NCBI GenBank assembly: GCA_946699565.1
Contig: CAMPDW010000013.1
Coordinates: 1 to 60,989 of the forward strand
DNA length: 60,989 nt
Source of the DNA: an uncultured Commensalibacter sp.
Lineage (GTDB): Bacteria > Pseudomonadota > Alphaproteobacteria > Acetobacterales > Acetobacteraceae
Direction: 5' to 3'
The position numbers and the translations under genes were made by a program. Each line of letters starts with the position of its first letter. Positions within the stretch are counted from its first letter, which is position 1. Shown piece after piece: positions 10,329 to 18,231 of the stretch. A model generated the notes under the pieces. It was not told the origin of the DNA, did not search any database, and was given only the letters and a program-made list of their open reading frames with translations.

Positions 10329-10859
10329 ATGGATCAACTCATTGCTCAAAAATGGAAATGGTTTATAGGATTAGGAATTTTATGCTTAATCACTGGGGTA
10401 TTGTGCTTAATCGATACTGTTTTTGTAACGATTGCCATGGTAATCATTATTGGTATTTTATTGATCATTACAGGTTTGGCACAACTTATTCATGCTTGTT
10501 ATCTTAAAGATTGGAGCAGTTTTCTTTGGTCTGCCTTATGTGGGATTATTTACCTTATTGGTGGAATTTTATTAATTCGTGAACCCGTTAATGGCTCAGT
10601 CATTATAACAATATTCCTTGGTATATGTTTTTGTTTTGGCGGTATTATGCGACTTATAATTGCATTTAACAATAAAAATACCAAAGGATGGGGATTATTG
10701 ATTTTTAGTGGTGTTCTTGGATTAATTTTAGGGTTTATCCTTTTTGTAAATCCAATCAATGGTTTATGGTTTATTGGATTTATGGTTGGATTTGATCTTA
10801 TTTTCAATGGTACTGCATGGTTGCAACTTGGCTTCACTCTTAAATCTCAGGTCAAGTAA
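10329..10859 (+). CDS. HdeD-like (DUF308) inner-membrane protein
   Basis: This 176-residue membrane protein has about six hydrophobic segments arranged as repeated helical pairs separated by short basic loops. It matches the HdeD/DUF308 family in length and pattern, with recurring G-I-L-L-I-TGL and GGI-LI-EP type segments. HdeD in E. coli is part of the acid-fitness island; that role here is inference, though acid resistance would suit an acetic acid bacterium. A GGAG ribosome site lies 7-10 bases before the ATG. It ends one base from the convergent trmJ stop. Confidence 0.75.
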   Translation: MDQLIAQKWKWFIGLGILCLITGVLCLIDTVFVTIAMVIIIGILLIITGLAQLIHACYLKDWSSFLWSALCGIIYLIGGILLIREPVNGSVIITIFLGICFCFGGIMRLIIAFNNKNTKGWGLLIFSGVLGLILGFILFVNPINGLWFIGFMVGFDLIFNGTAWLQLGFTLKSQVK

Positions 10860-10860
10860 T

Positions 10861-11631
10861 TTAATTTTTTTCAGGCCCTTTGACTAATTCGGCAACAACT
10901 CCATGAAGGGTTCGTAATTCTTGTTCTGTTATTTCACCTCTTTGAAAAAAATGATATAAATTACGAATCATTCCTAGACGTTTTTCTTGATTACGAAGAA
11001 AACCGCAATGATCTAATTCTCGAATTAAATGATTCATAAAATTATTTAATTCACCTTTAGTAGCAATATGTGTTTTATTAGTCTGTAACTGACGCATTGG
11101 TGTTTCTTCTGTAGTCATCCACCATTCATATGCCATAATCATTACAGCTTGAGATAAATTTAAAGACATAAATCGTGGATCCAATGGATAACGAATCCAA
11201 TAATCTGTTTGAATAAAATCGTCATTTTCAAGTCCTGTTCGTTCAGGTCCAAACAAAATTCCAACTTTCAAGCCGCGATTAGTCATCTCACGCATTTCAC
11301 ATGCACCACCACGTGCCGTTAATAATGGCTTGATTATTTGCCTTGGTCTAGGGCAAGTTGCAAAAACATGCTGTAAATCTGAAACAGCTTTTTCCAGCGT
11401 ATCAAAAACCTGTGCATTATCAAGCAACCGATCCGCTCCAGAAGCGACGCGCCACGCATTTAGCTGAGGCCAGCCGTCCCGTGGTGATACCAACCGTAAA
11501 TGATATAATCCACCATTTGCCATTGCACGTGCAACACTGCCAATATTATCAGCAAGCTGAGGACGAACTAATATAATAACAGGGGTATTACCAATAGGGA
11601 TCAAATCAACCCCACCATTACTCCCAGTCAT
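10861..11631 (-). CDS. trmJ: tRNA (cytidine/uridine-2'-O-) methyltransferase TrmJ family
   Basis: This SPOUT-class RNA methyltransferase is predicted to 2'-O-methylate position 32 of tRNA. The knotted SAM fold is marked by ILVRPQLADNIGSVARAMAN near the N-terminus, LFGPERTGLEN in the middle and PLDPRFMSLNLSQAVMIMAYE towards the C-terminal knot. A helical tail follows, as in TrmJ. I place the start at the ATG at 11631 (256 residues), because a GGAG site lies six bases upstream and this ATG overlaps the cysS stop as ATGA; a GTG four codons earlier is possible. The overlap implies translational coupling to cysS. Confidence 0.85.
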   Translation of the reverse strand: MTGSNGGVDLIPIGNTPVIILVRPQLADNIGSVARAMANGGLYHLRLVSPRDGWPQLNAWRVASGADRLLDNAQVFDTLEKAVSDLQHVFATCPRPRQIIKPLLTARGGACEMREMTNRGLKVGILFGPERTGLENDDFIQTDYWIRYPLDPRFMSLNLSQAVMIMAYEWWMTTEETPMRQLQTNKTHIATKGELNNFMNHLIRELDHCGFLRNQEKRLGMIRNLYHFFQRGEITEQELRTLHGVVAELVKGPEKN

Positions 11632-12983
11632 AGTTTTCTCCACGTTGTACCTTGTAGACCATCTTCCAATACAATATTTTGAGCTCTCAACTTATCACGA
11701 ATTTTATCTGCCTTCACAAAATCTCTAGATTTTTTCGCAGCATTTCTTTCTTCTATCAAAGCTCTAATTTCACCTTCATTTTCAATATCTTGAAACCATT
11801 CGACTGTTGAAATATTAAATAAACCAAGTTGTTGTCCTGCGTGTTTTAATTCTAATGCTGATTGTTCATCACCCTGTAACGCTTTATCAGCAAGTTGGTG
11901 CATTATAACTATTGCTTTAGGAGTGTTTAAATCACTTACCAAAGCTTCCATAAACGCTTCTGGCATCTTTACCTCTACATTCATTTCTTTCTCGAAAGGT
12001 AATAAAGCACGATAAAAGCGATCCATAACCTGTTTTGCTTCTCTTAAACCTTCATCAGAAAAATTAAGGATAGAACGGTAATGGGATTGTAATAACAGTA
12101 ACCGTAATACTTCTGGATGATGATTAGTTAAAAGTTCCCGAATAGTGAAAAAATTACCTAATGATTTGGACATTTTTTCACCATTCACTAATAACATCGC
12201 ATTATGAACCCAATAATTAGCAAATTTACTTCCTGGAAAACAGCACAAACTTTGAGCGCATTCATTTTCATGATGTGGAAAAATTAAATCATGCCCTCCA
12301 CCATGAATATCAAAACTTTCTCCTAAATAACGATGCGACATTGCAGAACATTCTATATGCCAACCCGGTCTTCCTCGTCCCCATGGACTTTCCCATCCAG
12401 GTTCATCCTCCTTCGAAGGTTTCCATAAAACAAAATCACTAGGGTCTTTTTTATAAGATGCAACCTCAACCCTTGCCCCAGCTAATAATTCCTCGAGATT
12501 GCATCCTGATAAACTTCCATAGTCTCTGTAATGATGAACAGAAAAAAGAACATGACCATCTGCCTCATAAGCATAACTATGTCTTATAAGGCTAGTAATC
12601 ATTTGTTGAATATCATCAATATGTTCAGTAGCTTTCGGTTCAACATCTGGAGGTAAAATGTACATTGATGCCATATCTTTATGAAATTCTTCAATGGTAC
12701 GGCTAGTCAATGCCTGAATAGGTTCATCATTTGTCTTTGCTCTAGCATTTATTTTATCATCTACATCGGTAATATTACGAACATAGGTAACTTTTGGGTA
12801 TATTTTTCGCAACAGTCGAACCAAAATATCAGCAGTTAACATTGCACGTAAATTGCCAATATGTAAAAAATCGTATACTGTAGGGCCACAGAAATATAAA
12901 CGGATATTTAAAGAATCTAATGGTTTAAAAGGTAAAATTTTATGCTGACGACTGTCATATAGGGAAATTAACGGCTTATTCAT
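11628..12983 (-). CDS. cysS: Cysteinyl-tRNA synthetase
   Basis: This class I synthetase charges tRNA-Cys. The HIGH-type motif DFLHIGNLRA lies at about residues 38-47, preceded by the zinc Cys in CGPTVY. Further zinc ligands are found in the HIECSAMS and HHENECAQS segments. The KMSKS loop (EKMSKSLGNF) is near residue 270. The C-terminal helical anticodon-binding domain ends in DGLQGTTWRKL. At 451 residues it is of normal length. It is the first gene of a cysS-trmJ pair with overlapping stop and start. Confidence 0.97.
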   Translation of the reverse strand: MNKPLISLYDSRQHKILPFKPLDSLNIRLYFCGPTVYDFLHIGNLRAMLTADILVRLLRKIYPKVTYVRNITDVDDKINARAKTNDEPIQALTSRTIEEFHKDMASMYILPPDVEPKATEHIDDIQQMITSLIRHSYAYEADGHVLFSVHHYRDYGSLSGCNLEELLAGARVEVASYKKDPSDFVLWKPSKEDEPGWESPWGRGRPGWHIECSAMSHRYLGESFDIHGGGHDLIFPHHENECAQSLCCFPGSKFANYWVHNAMLLVNGEKMSKSLGNFFTIRELLTNHHPEVLRLLLLQSHYRSILNFSDEGLREAKQVMDRFYRALLPFEKEMNVEVKMPEAFMEALVSDLNTPKAIVIMHQLADKALQGDEQSALELKHAGQQLGLFNISTVEWFQDIENEGEIRALIEERNAAKKSRDFVKADKIRDKLRAQNIVLEDGLQGTTWRKL

Positions 12984-13074
12984 TGCTTTACCTTGCTCAT
13001 ATCCTGTATTTTATTGTACCCAAACAATAGATATTTTCAAAATCTTAATTCTTTATTAGTCATAAATAAATATA

Positions 13075-14454
13075 ATGCAACTCACTCAACCCACTTTTCT
13101 TAAAAAAGAACTTTCTGCTATCCTTTTTATTACTATACCAATTGCCTTTGCCCAATTATGTCAAATGGCGATGGGCGTAACAGATACAATTTTATTAGGA
13201 CAAGTTGATAAGGAAACTTTAGCAATTGGCGGATTTACAACACAATTATTTTTTACAATCTGTATTGTCTTGCAATCATCATTAAGTTCAGCGGCAATTT
13301 TAATTGCTGAATATATTGGTTCAAAAAGAATTTCACAAATTTCCAAAATATATTGGACAACCTATATTTTTGGATTAATTCTTTGTATTCCCTGTTTTTT
13401 CTTATTAAAATCAACTAATTTAATTTTAATATGGACAGGTGAAAGTCAAAATATCATTGTTAAATCTAGCCATTTTATGAAAATTCTTTTATGGGGAATG
13501 CCCCCTGTCCTTGTTGGAACAGGTTTAATAAGGGTTGTTTTACCTGCTTTTAATGCATCAAAAATCCTATTACAAATCACCCCTTTAACAACAATTATCA
13601 ATGCGTTATTGAATGCCGCCTTTATTTATGGTTTATGGGGTGCGCCTAAAATGGGTTTATATGGTTCAGCAATTGGAACTACAATTACTTTATGGATTTC
13701 AACGATTTTATTTATTGGCGTGATGCATTGCAAAAAAGATCTTAAACAATATCTTTATCCTTTTAAAATTGATCTTTCACTACTTTGGCCCTTGATGCGT
13801 CTTGGATTACCTATTTGTATTAGTTCAGCAGCTGAAATGCTTCTTTTTTTAGCAACTTCTTTTAGGGCAGGATTATTTGGAACCGAAGCTCTTGCTGCTC
13901 ACCAAATTGCCAACAGCTTTGCCACTTTTACCTTTATGATACCTCTTGCAATATCTCAAGCTGCGAATGTTCGAGTAAGTTATTGGATAGGTGCTCAAAA
14001 ACCAATTTTTGCAAAGAAAACAGGTTTTTTATCGATTGGGTTAGGATCAATCCTGATGGGTCTAATCGGAATTATAATTTTCATTTTCCCACAAACCATT
14101 GTCAGTTTATTTATTGACATTCATTCATCCAACAATCAATCAACCATCGAAATTGCCATCATATTATTAAAAATTGTAGCTTTGTTTCAGGTTGTAGATG
14201 GTATGCAAGGCGTTGCAATGGGTGCACTACGAGGGTTGAAAGATACATCTATCCCCATGATTTTTGCACTAATAAGCTATTGGGGTATAGGTTATACGCT
14301 AAGTGGCTGGTTGGCTTTTCAATTAGATTATAAAGCATCAGGATTATGGGCAGGTATGGCCATTGGACTTGCCGTCATTGCTGTTTTAGCAACAACACGC
14401 TTTTATTATATGACGTACCACCCAAGCAGAATAATGCAACGTGCGTTGCATTAA
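13075..14454 (+). CDS. MATE-family multidrug efflux transporter (NorM-like)
   Basis: This 459-residue inner-membrane protein has about twelve hydrophobic segments in two similar halves, as in MATE antiporters that expel cationic drugs using Na+ or proton gradients. Typical features are the N-terminal helix with AFAQLCQMAMGVTDTILLG and the second-half counterpart near GLPICISSAAEMLLFLATS. The C-terminal half also carries the GVAMGALRGLKDT loop found throughout the family. It is monocistronic, divergent from cysS and convergent with the LpxR-like gene. Substrates cannot be predicted. Confidence 0.87.
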   Translation: MQLTQPTFLKKELSAILFITIPIAFAQLCQMAMGVTDTILLGQVDKETLAIGGFTTQLFFTICIVLQSSLSSAAILIAEYIGSKRISQISKIYWTTYIFGLILCIPCFFLLKSTNLILIWTGESQNIIVKSSHFMKILLWGMPPVLVGTGLIRVVLPAFNASKILLQITPLTTIINALLNAAFIYGLWGAPKMGLYGSAIGTTITLWISTILFIGVMHCKKDLKQYLYPFKIDLSLLWPLMRLGLPICISSAAEMLLFLATSFRAGLFGTEALAAHQIANSFATFTFMIPLAISQAANVRVSYWIGAQKPIFAKKTGFLSIGLGSILMGLIGIIIFIFPQTIVSLFIDIHSSNNQSTIEIAIILLKIVALFQVVDGMQGVAMGALRGLKDTSIPMIFALISYWGIGYTLSGWLAFQLDYKASGLWAGMAIGLAVIAVLATTRFYYMTYHPSRIMQRALH

Positions 14455-14466
14455 ATAACAATACAT

Positions 14467-15489
14467 TCAAAATTTAAAGGATACCGAGATCGATCCATAG
14501 TTAAATAATCCACTTCTCTGACCCCTAAATTCCTGAGTTTGCCACGTCTGAGTATATGCAATTTTATAGCCTTTGACTATTATAGTTGCCCCAGCTAGAA
14601 TTTCCCCAACATTCCATTTTTTAGAAACATGCTGTGCATTTAATTTTGTTGGATCACCTTGTAAACTAGCATTATAAGCAACCGCTTGACCATCCACACC
14701 ACCAAACAAATACCAATTTACAAAATGAGTTCCAACATAAGCATCGGTCCCATCATTATTGGAACCAATTCTTGAAGGACCAAAATCACTATCCAATCCT
14801 TGACCAAAACGGAATAATGAACCTATTTGACCATAAATCTTATAATCTCCCAATGCTCCATTAGCTGCAGGAAGAAAATCAAAATCAACAGAACCAATAT
14901 GACTAACAAAAAAACGCCAGGTTCTGCCCATTTGAACTTGAAAAACAGGAATATTTTTTAACTGATTATGCCACCCATGATTATTATGATCTCCAATAAT
15001 AGAATGAAATCCATTTTGTACTTGACGCCCCAATGCTCCCGGTCCTAAAACACCAGCCTGAATACCAAAAACGCTTCTTGTATGATCTGTATCACTAATA
15101 AGATTAACAGTAGTTAACAATATTCCAGCATAAGGACGATCATGAAGCAACCTAATCCTAGCTTGCGTATTACTTGGAGTAAAAATAGATTGTTGTAATC
15201 CCCAATGGATACGCTGCATCCCTTTTCCCAATAAAAATTTATTTATGTCTGCAATAGGTTTAGGTAATGAATCTGTAGGAGAAGTCCACCCTATTTTTAA
15301 CCCGTTTGTATAATATTGATCTGAAGTTCCCTTAAGTGTTGATACAACGTCATTTTCCCATTGTAATGTCAAAGTATTATAAGGATCTTGTTTAGATAAA
15401 GCATAAATTGAATTAAAATTTACAAAATTTGATAAAACAATTATAAAATATAATATAAATTTTGCATTCAACAATTTATGATTTTTCAT
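14467..15489 (-). CDS. LpxR-like outer-membrane lipid A deacylase (DUF2219)
   Basis: This is predicted to be an outer-membrane beta-barrel of the LpxR family, which removes the 3'-acyloxyacyl chain from lipid A. The 340 residues begin with a signal peptide (hydrophobic stretch at about 8-30, ending before QDPYNTLTL). The family's N-terminal WENDVVS and DQYYTNGLKIGWTSP segments, which hold the active-site Asn-Asp and Thr/Asn residues, are present, as is RPYAGI. The last residue is Phe (SVSFKF), a signature for Bam-mediated insertion. It stands alone; its promoter side contains a perfect tandem 26-base duplication. Confidence 0.75.
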   Translation of the reverse strand: MKNHKLLNAKFILYFIIVLSNFVNFNSIYALSKQDPYNTLTLQWENDVVSTLKGTSDQYYTNGLKIGWTSPTDSLPKPIADINKFLLGKGMQRIHWGLQQSIFTPSNTQARIRLLHDRPYAGILLTTVNLISDTDHTRSVFGIQAGVLGPGALGRQVQNGFHSIIGDHNNHGWHNQLKNIPVFQVQMGRTWRFFVSHIGSVDFDFLPAANGALGDYKIYGQIGSLFRFGQGLDSDFGPSRIGSNNDGTDAYVGTHFVNWYLFGGVDGQAVAYNASLQGDPTKLNAQHVSKKWNVGEILAGATIIVKGYKIAYTQTWQTQEFRGQRSGLFNYGSISVSFKF

Positions 15490-15580
15490 TATTATTTTAT
15501 TTCTGAATTAAATTGCTATATATCATAATTTATTAAGATATAAATCAAGATTTATAAATTACAATAAATTTAGTTTTTTT

Positions 15581-15632
15581 ATTATTTGTATATTTGCAAC
15601 ATATTTATTATTTGTATATTTGCAACATATTT
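15581..15632. repeat. Perfect tandem duplication of a 26-bp unit
   Basis: The 26 bases at 15581-15606 are repeated exactly at 15607-15632. The unit includes TTTGTATATTTGCAACATAT. It sits in the gap between the 3' end of dnaQ and the start of the LpxR-like gene, about 90-145 bases before that start, so it may duplicate part of its promoter or regulator site. Nothing similar was seen elsewhere in the window. Confidence 0.9.
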
Positions 15633-15661
15633 ACAATGCTAAGAAAAAACTTGATTAATTA

Positions 15662-16348
15662 TTAATTCAAATTATTCCATAATGCATTTGGAATTTTTTT
15701 ATCTATAAATTGCTGATGATTTTTCAATTCCTGTTCTGTGGCTTTTACGAAAACAGGTTGATGTTTATGCGTTAATTGATAGATTTTACTTACTTTTTCT
15801 TTTGTCTGACTATCAAATCCTAGACCTCTTTGTCGACCACCCGTTAATTGAATATAAACTTCAGATAATAATTTACAATCTAACAAAGCATTATGCATTG
15901 TTCGTTCCGATAAATCAATTGAAAAACGTCGACATAAAGCGTCCAAACTATTTGGAGAAAATGGATATTGCACACGGGCCATTTGCAGCGTGTCAACCAT
16001 TCTTTCAAAGGATATTAGTGGACGATCAATCCGTTTAAGTTCTGAATTCACAAATCTAAAATCAAAAGGTGCATTATGCGCGACAAGAGGATCACCTTTA
16101 ATAAATTCAAGAAAATCATCGATTATATCCCTGAATTTAGGTTTACCCTGCAAATCTTTAATCGTAAAACCATGTATTTGCGTTGCTTCAACAGAAATAT
16201 CACGTTCTGGATCAATTAATACGTGATAATATTGATCTGTTGGCAAATCATTGATAAGTTCAATAGCCGCAATTTCTATTATTCGATCCCCATTATCTGG
16301 ATTTACACCAGTTGTTTCTGTATCAAAAATTATAGATCTTTTGTTCAT
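15662..16348 (-). CDS. dnaQ: DNA polymerase III epsilon subunit (3'-5' proofreading exonuclease)
   Basis: This DEDDh exonuclease proofreads for the replicative polymerase. All three Exo motifs are visible: FDTETTG (residues 8-14), HNAPFDFRFVNSEL near 95, and HNALLDCKLLSEVY near 157 with the catalytic His and Asp. A C-terminal tail of about 50 residues would bind the alpha subunit. It is the last gene of an aroE-coaE-dnaQ operon, and its ATG overlaps the coaE stop (ATGA). Confidence 0.95.
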   Translation of the reverse strand: MNKRSIIFDTETTGVNPDNGDRIIEIAAIELINDLPTDQYYHVLIDPERDISVEATQIHGFTIKDLQGKPKFRDIIDDFLEFIKGDPLVAHNAPFDFRFVNSELKRIDRPLISFERMVDTLQMARVQYPFSPNSLDALCRRFSIDLSERTMHNALLDCKLLSEVYIQLTGGRQRGLGFDSQTKEKVSKIYQLTHKHQPVFVKATEQELKNHQQFIDKKIPNALWNNLN

Positions 16349-16941
16349 AATTGATCTTTTTTCATTAAAATAGCTAAGCGTTTAACTTGCAAAAAAGTAT
16401 AAGCTTTATTTAAACCAGTTTGAATAATTATATCCGCCCAGTGACATTTTAATTTATTTTGTATTTGATGTGAAATTAATATTTCAGCTTGCTCCCATGG
16501 AATACGACCTCTTTGAATAATACGTTTTTTTTGAATTGCTTTAGGTGCATTCACAACAAGGATTTTTGTACAGCTTAAATTTATTTTCTTTTCAAATAAT
16601 AAAGGAATATCCAATATACACCAACGTTTTCCACTTTTTTGTGAATGATGAATAAACTGTTTACGTTCTTGATCTACCAAAGGAAGAATTATATTTTCTA
16701 TTTTTTTTAAATTGTTTGAATTCTGTGCAATCAATCCTCTTAAATAATGTCGGTCAAGAATATTATGACGTACTGAACCAGGAAAAGCTTCTGCCAAAAG
16801 AGGTAATGCCTTACCTTTAGGGGCTTGTAATTGATGAACAATTTGATCTGCATTAAAAACAGGAAATCCTTCTTTAAGTAACAGGGAACATACCATTGTT
16901 TTTCCCATTCCCATTCCACCTGTTACGCCAAGGATTTTCAT
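16345..16941 (-). CDS. coaE: Dephospho-CoA kinase
   Basis: CoaE performs the last step of coenzyme A synthesis, phosphorylating the 3'-OH of dephospho-CoA. The 198-residue protein begins with the P-loop GVTGGMGMGKT. It continues with NADQIVHQL, where the family usually has DAD, and with the LID-type segment ILDIPLLFEKKIN. It starts eight bases after aroE and overlaps dnaQ by four bases, so the three genes form one translationally coupled unit, an arrangement conserved among alphaproteobacteria. Confidence 0.94.
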   Translation of the reverse strand: MKILGVTGGMGMGKTMVCSLLLKEGFPVFNADQIVHQLQAPKGKALPLLAEAFPGSVRHNILDRHYLRGLIAQNSNNLKKIENIILPLVDQERKQFIHHSQKSGKRWCILDIPLLFEKKINLSCTKILVVNAPKAIQKKRIIQRGRIPWEQAEILISHQIQNKLKCHWADIIIQTGLNKAYTFLQVKRLAILMKKDQL

Positions 16942-16949
16942 AATGATTT

Positions 16950-17789
16950 TTAACTTTTTATCGTTTTTGTAACATATTCAATAGTTTCATGATCAATCTC
17001 TGGATCAATCCCGAACCATTCACGAAATCCAAAACGAGCTTGATGAAGCAACATTCCTAAACCCTCAATTGTTTTTAAATGATGATTTTGTGCTTCTTTC
17101 AATAATGGCGTTAACCGTGGTACATAAACAATATCAGTAACGACAAGGTCAGTTTTTGCTTTCGAAAGATCAAAATTATAACATTCTTTCCCTTCCATCC
17201 CTAACGATGTCGTATTTATCAATAAATCATATTGATTTAACAAAAAAAACCAATTTTCCCATTCAAGAATTTCACCAGCACCAAGATCATCAATAAGTTG
17301 AACCGCCCTAGATTTCGTACGATTCGTAATGGCAATTTTTGCACCTTTCTGTATAAGTGAAAAAGCGACTGAACGGGCTGCACCTCCAGCGCCAAGAATT
17401 AAAGCCTTACAATTTTTAAGATTAATCTTGTAATCTTGAAGAGATTCTATAAAACCTACACCATCCGTAGACATGCCAAATATCTTTCCATTATCCTTAA
17501 AAATTAAAGTATTCACAGAACCGGTTTTACGTGCAATCTCATCTATTTCATCACAACATGTATAAGCGATTTCCTTATTTGGTATCGTAACATTACATCC
17601 CTTGAACTCAGATGCAACCATTGCTTGAATAACCATTTTAAAATTTTCAGGTTTAACAGACATAGGAATATAGACACCATCAATATTATAGCGTTCCAAC
17701 CAAAAATTATGCAATAACGGAGAACGAGAATGCACAACTGGCCATCCTAAAACAGCTGCTACTTTTGCTTTGCCAGTAATTATATTCAT
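16950..17789 (-). CDS. aroE: Shikimate dehydrogenase
   Basis: AroE reduces 3-dehydroshikimate to shikimate with NADPH in aromatic amino acid synthesis. The 279 residues include the substrate segment HSRSPLLHNFWL near residue 20 and the catalytic Lys in NVTIPNKE near 68. They also include the catalytic Asp in STDGVGF, where Ser replaces the usual Asn, the dinucleotide loop LGAGGAARSVA, and the NADP-phosphate motif NRTKSRA. The gene heads the aroE-coaE-dnaQ operon. Confidence 0.96.
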   Translation of the reverse strand: MNIITGKAKVAAVLGWPVVHSRSPLLHNFWLERYNIDGVYIPMSVKPENFKMVIQAMVASEFKGCNVTIPNKEIAYTCCDEIDEIARKTGSVNTLIFKDNGKIFGMSTDGVGFIESLQDYKINLKNCKALILGAGGAARSVAFSLIQKGAKIAITNRTKSRAVQLIDDLGAGEILEWENWFFLLNQYDLLINTTSLGMEGKECYNFDLSKAKTDLVVTDIVYVPRLTPLLKEAQNHHLKTIEGLGMLLHQARFGFREWFGIDPEIDHETIEYVTKTIKS

Positions 17790-17912
17790 TGTGCTTCATA
17801 TTCCTTCAATATTATTGATAATAATCCTGATTATTCTTGTTGCTACATTTCAAACATAATCAAATCCTGACGAATTTTTAGCTCTAAATAAGATAATTCC
17901 CTATTTAAAGCA

Positions 17913-18158
17913 TTAACAGGGTAACGAATAATCATTATTTTTAGATAATTTATAAAGTTCATTATTATCTATAGAATAAGGACGATAATGTTCAAGTATT
18001 TTCTTAAATATCATTTCCAAAATTTCATAATCTTCTAAAACACTCGCGCCTTTTATCAAAATTTTTGAATGCATATGTTTACGGTGTCCTTTTCCATTCA
18101 AATTCCTAAAAGATTTGCGTCCTTTATCATTCAAGAGTAAAGAAGAATTATGATCCAT
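17913..18158 (-). pseudogene. Truncated RadC-like remnant (N-terminal helical part only)
   Basis: This 81-residue frame contains GHRKHMHSKILIKGASVLEDYEILEMIF. This resembles the N-terminal helix-hairpin-helix region of RadC/UPF0758 proteins, which typically read GHRxRLRxRFLxxGxxxLxDYELLELLL. The rest of RadC, including the JAB/MPN metal site (HxH and the NHPSG region), is absent: the frame ends at KNNDYSLPC, and the next 120 bases towards aroE show no continuing similarity. Either a deletion removed about two thirds of the gene, or a short protein survives. Calling it radC-derived is a motif-based inference. Confidence 0.55.
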
Positions 18159-18231
18159 TTATTTATTCATCCTATTATCCTTAAATCTAACCATGTAGAT
18201 TTTATAATAATTTTAAAGTCTTTAAAAAGTA

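Noticed and set aside
15581-15632. CRISPR array
   Set aside because: Only two units, directly abutting with no spacer, and no cas genes in the window.
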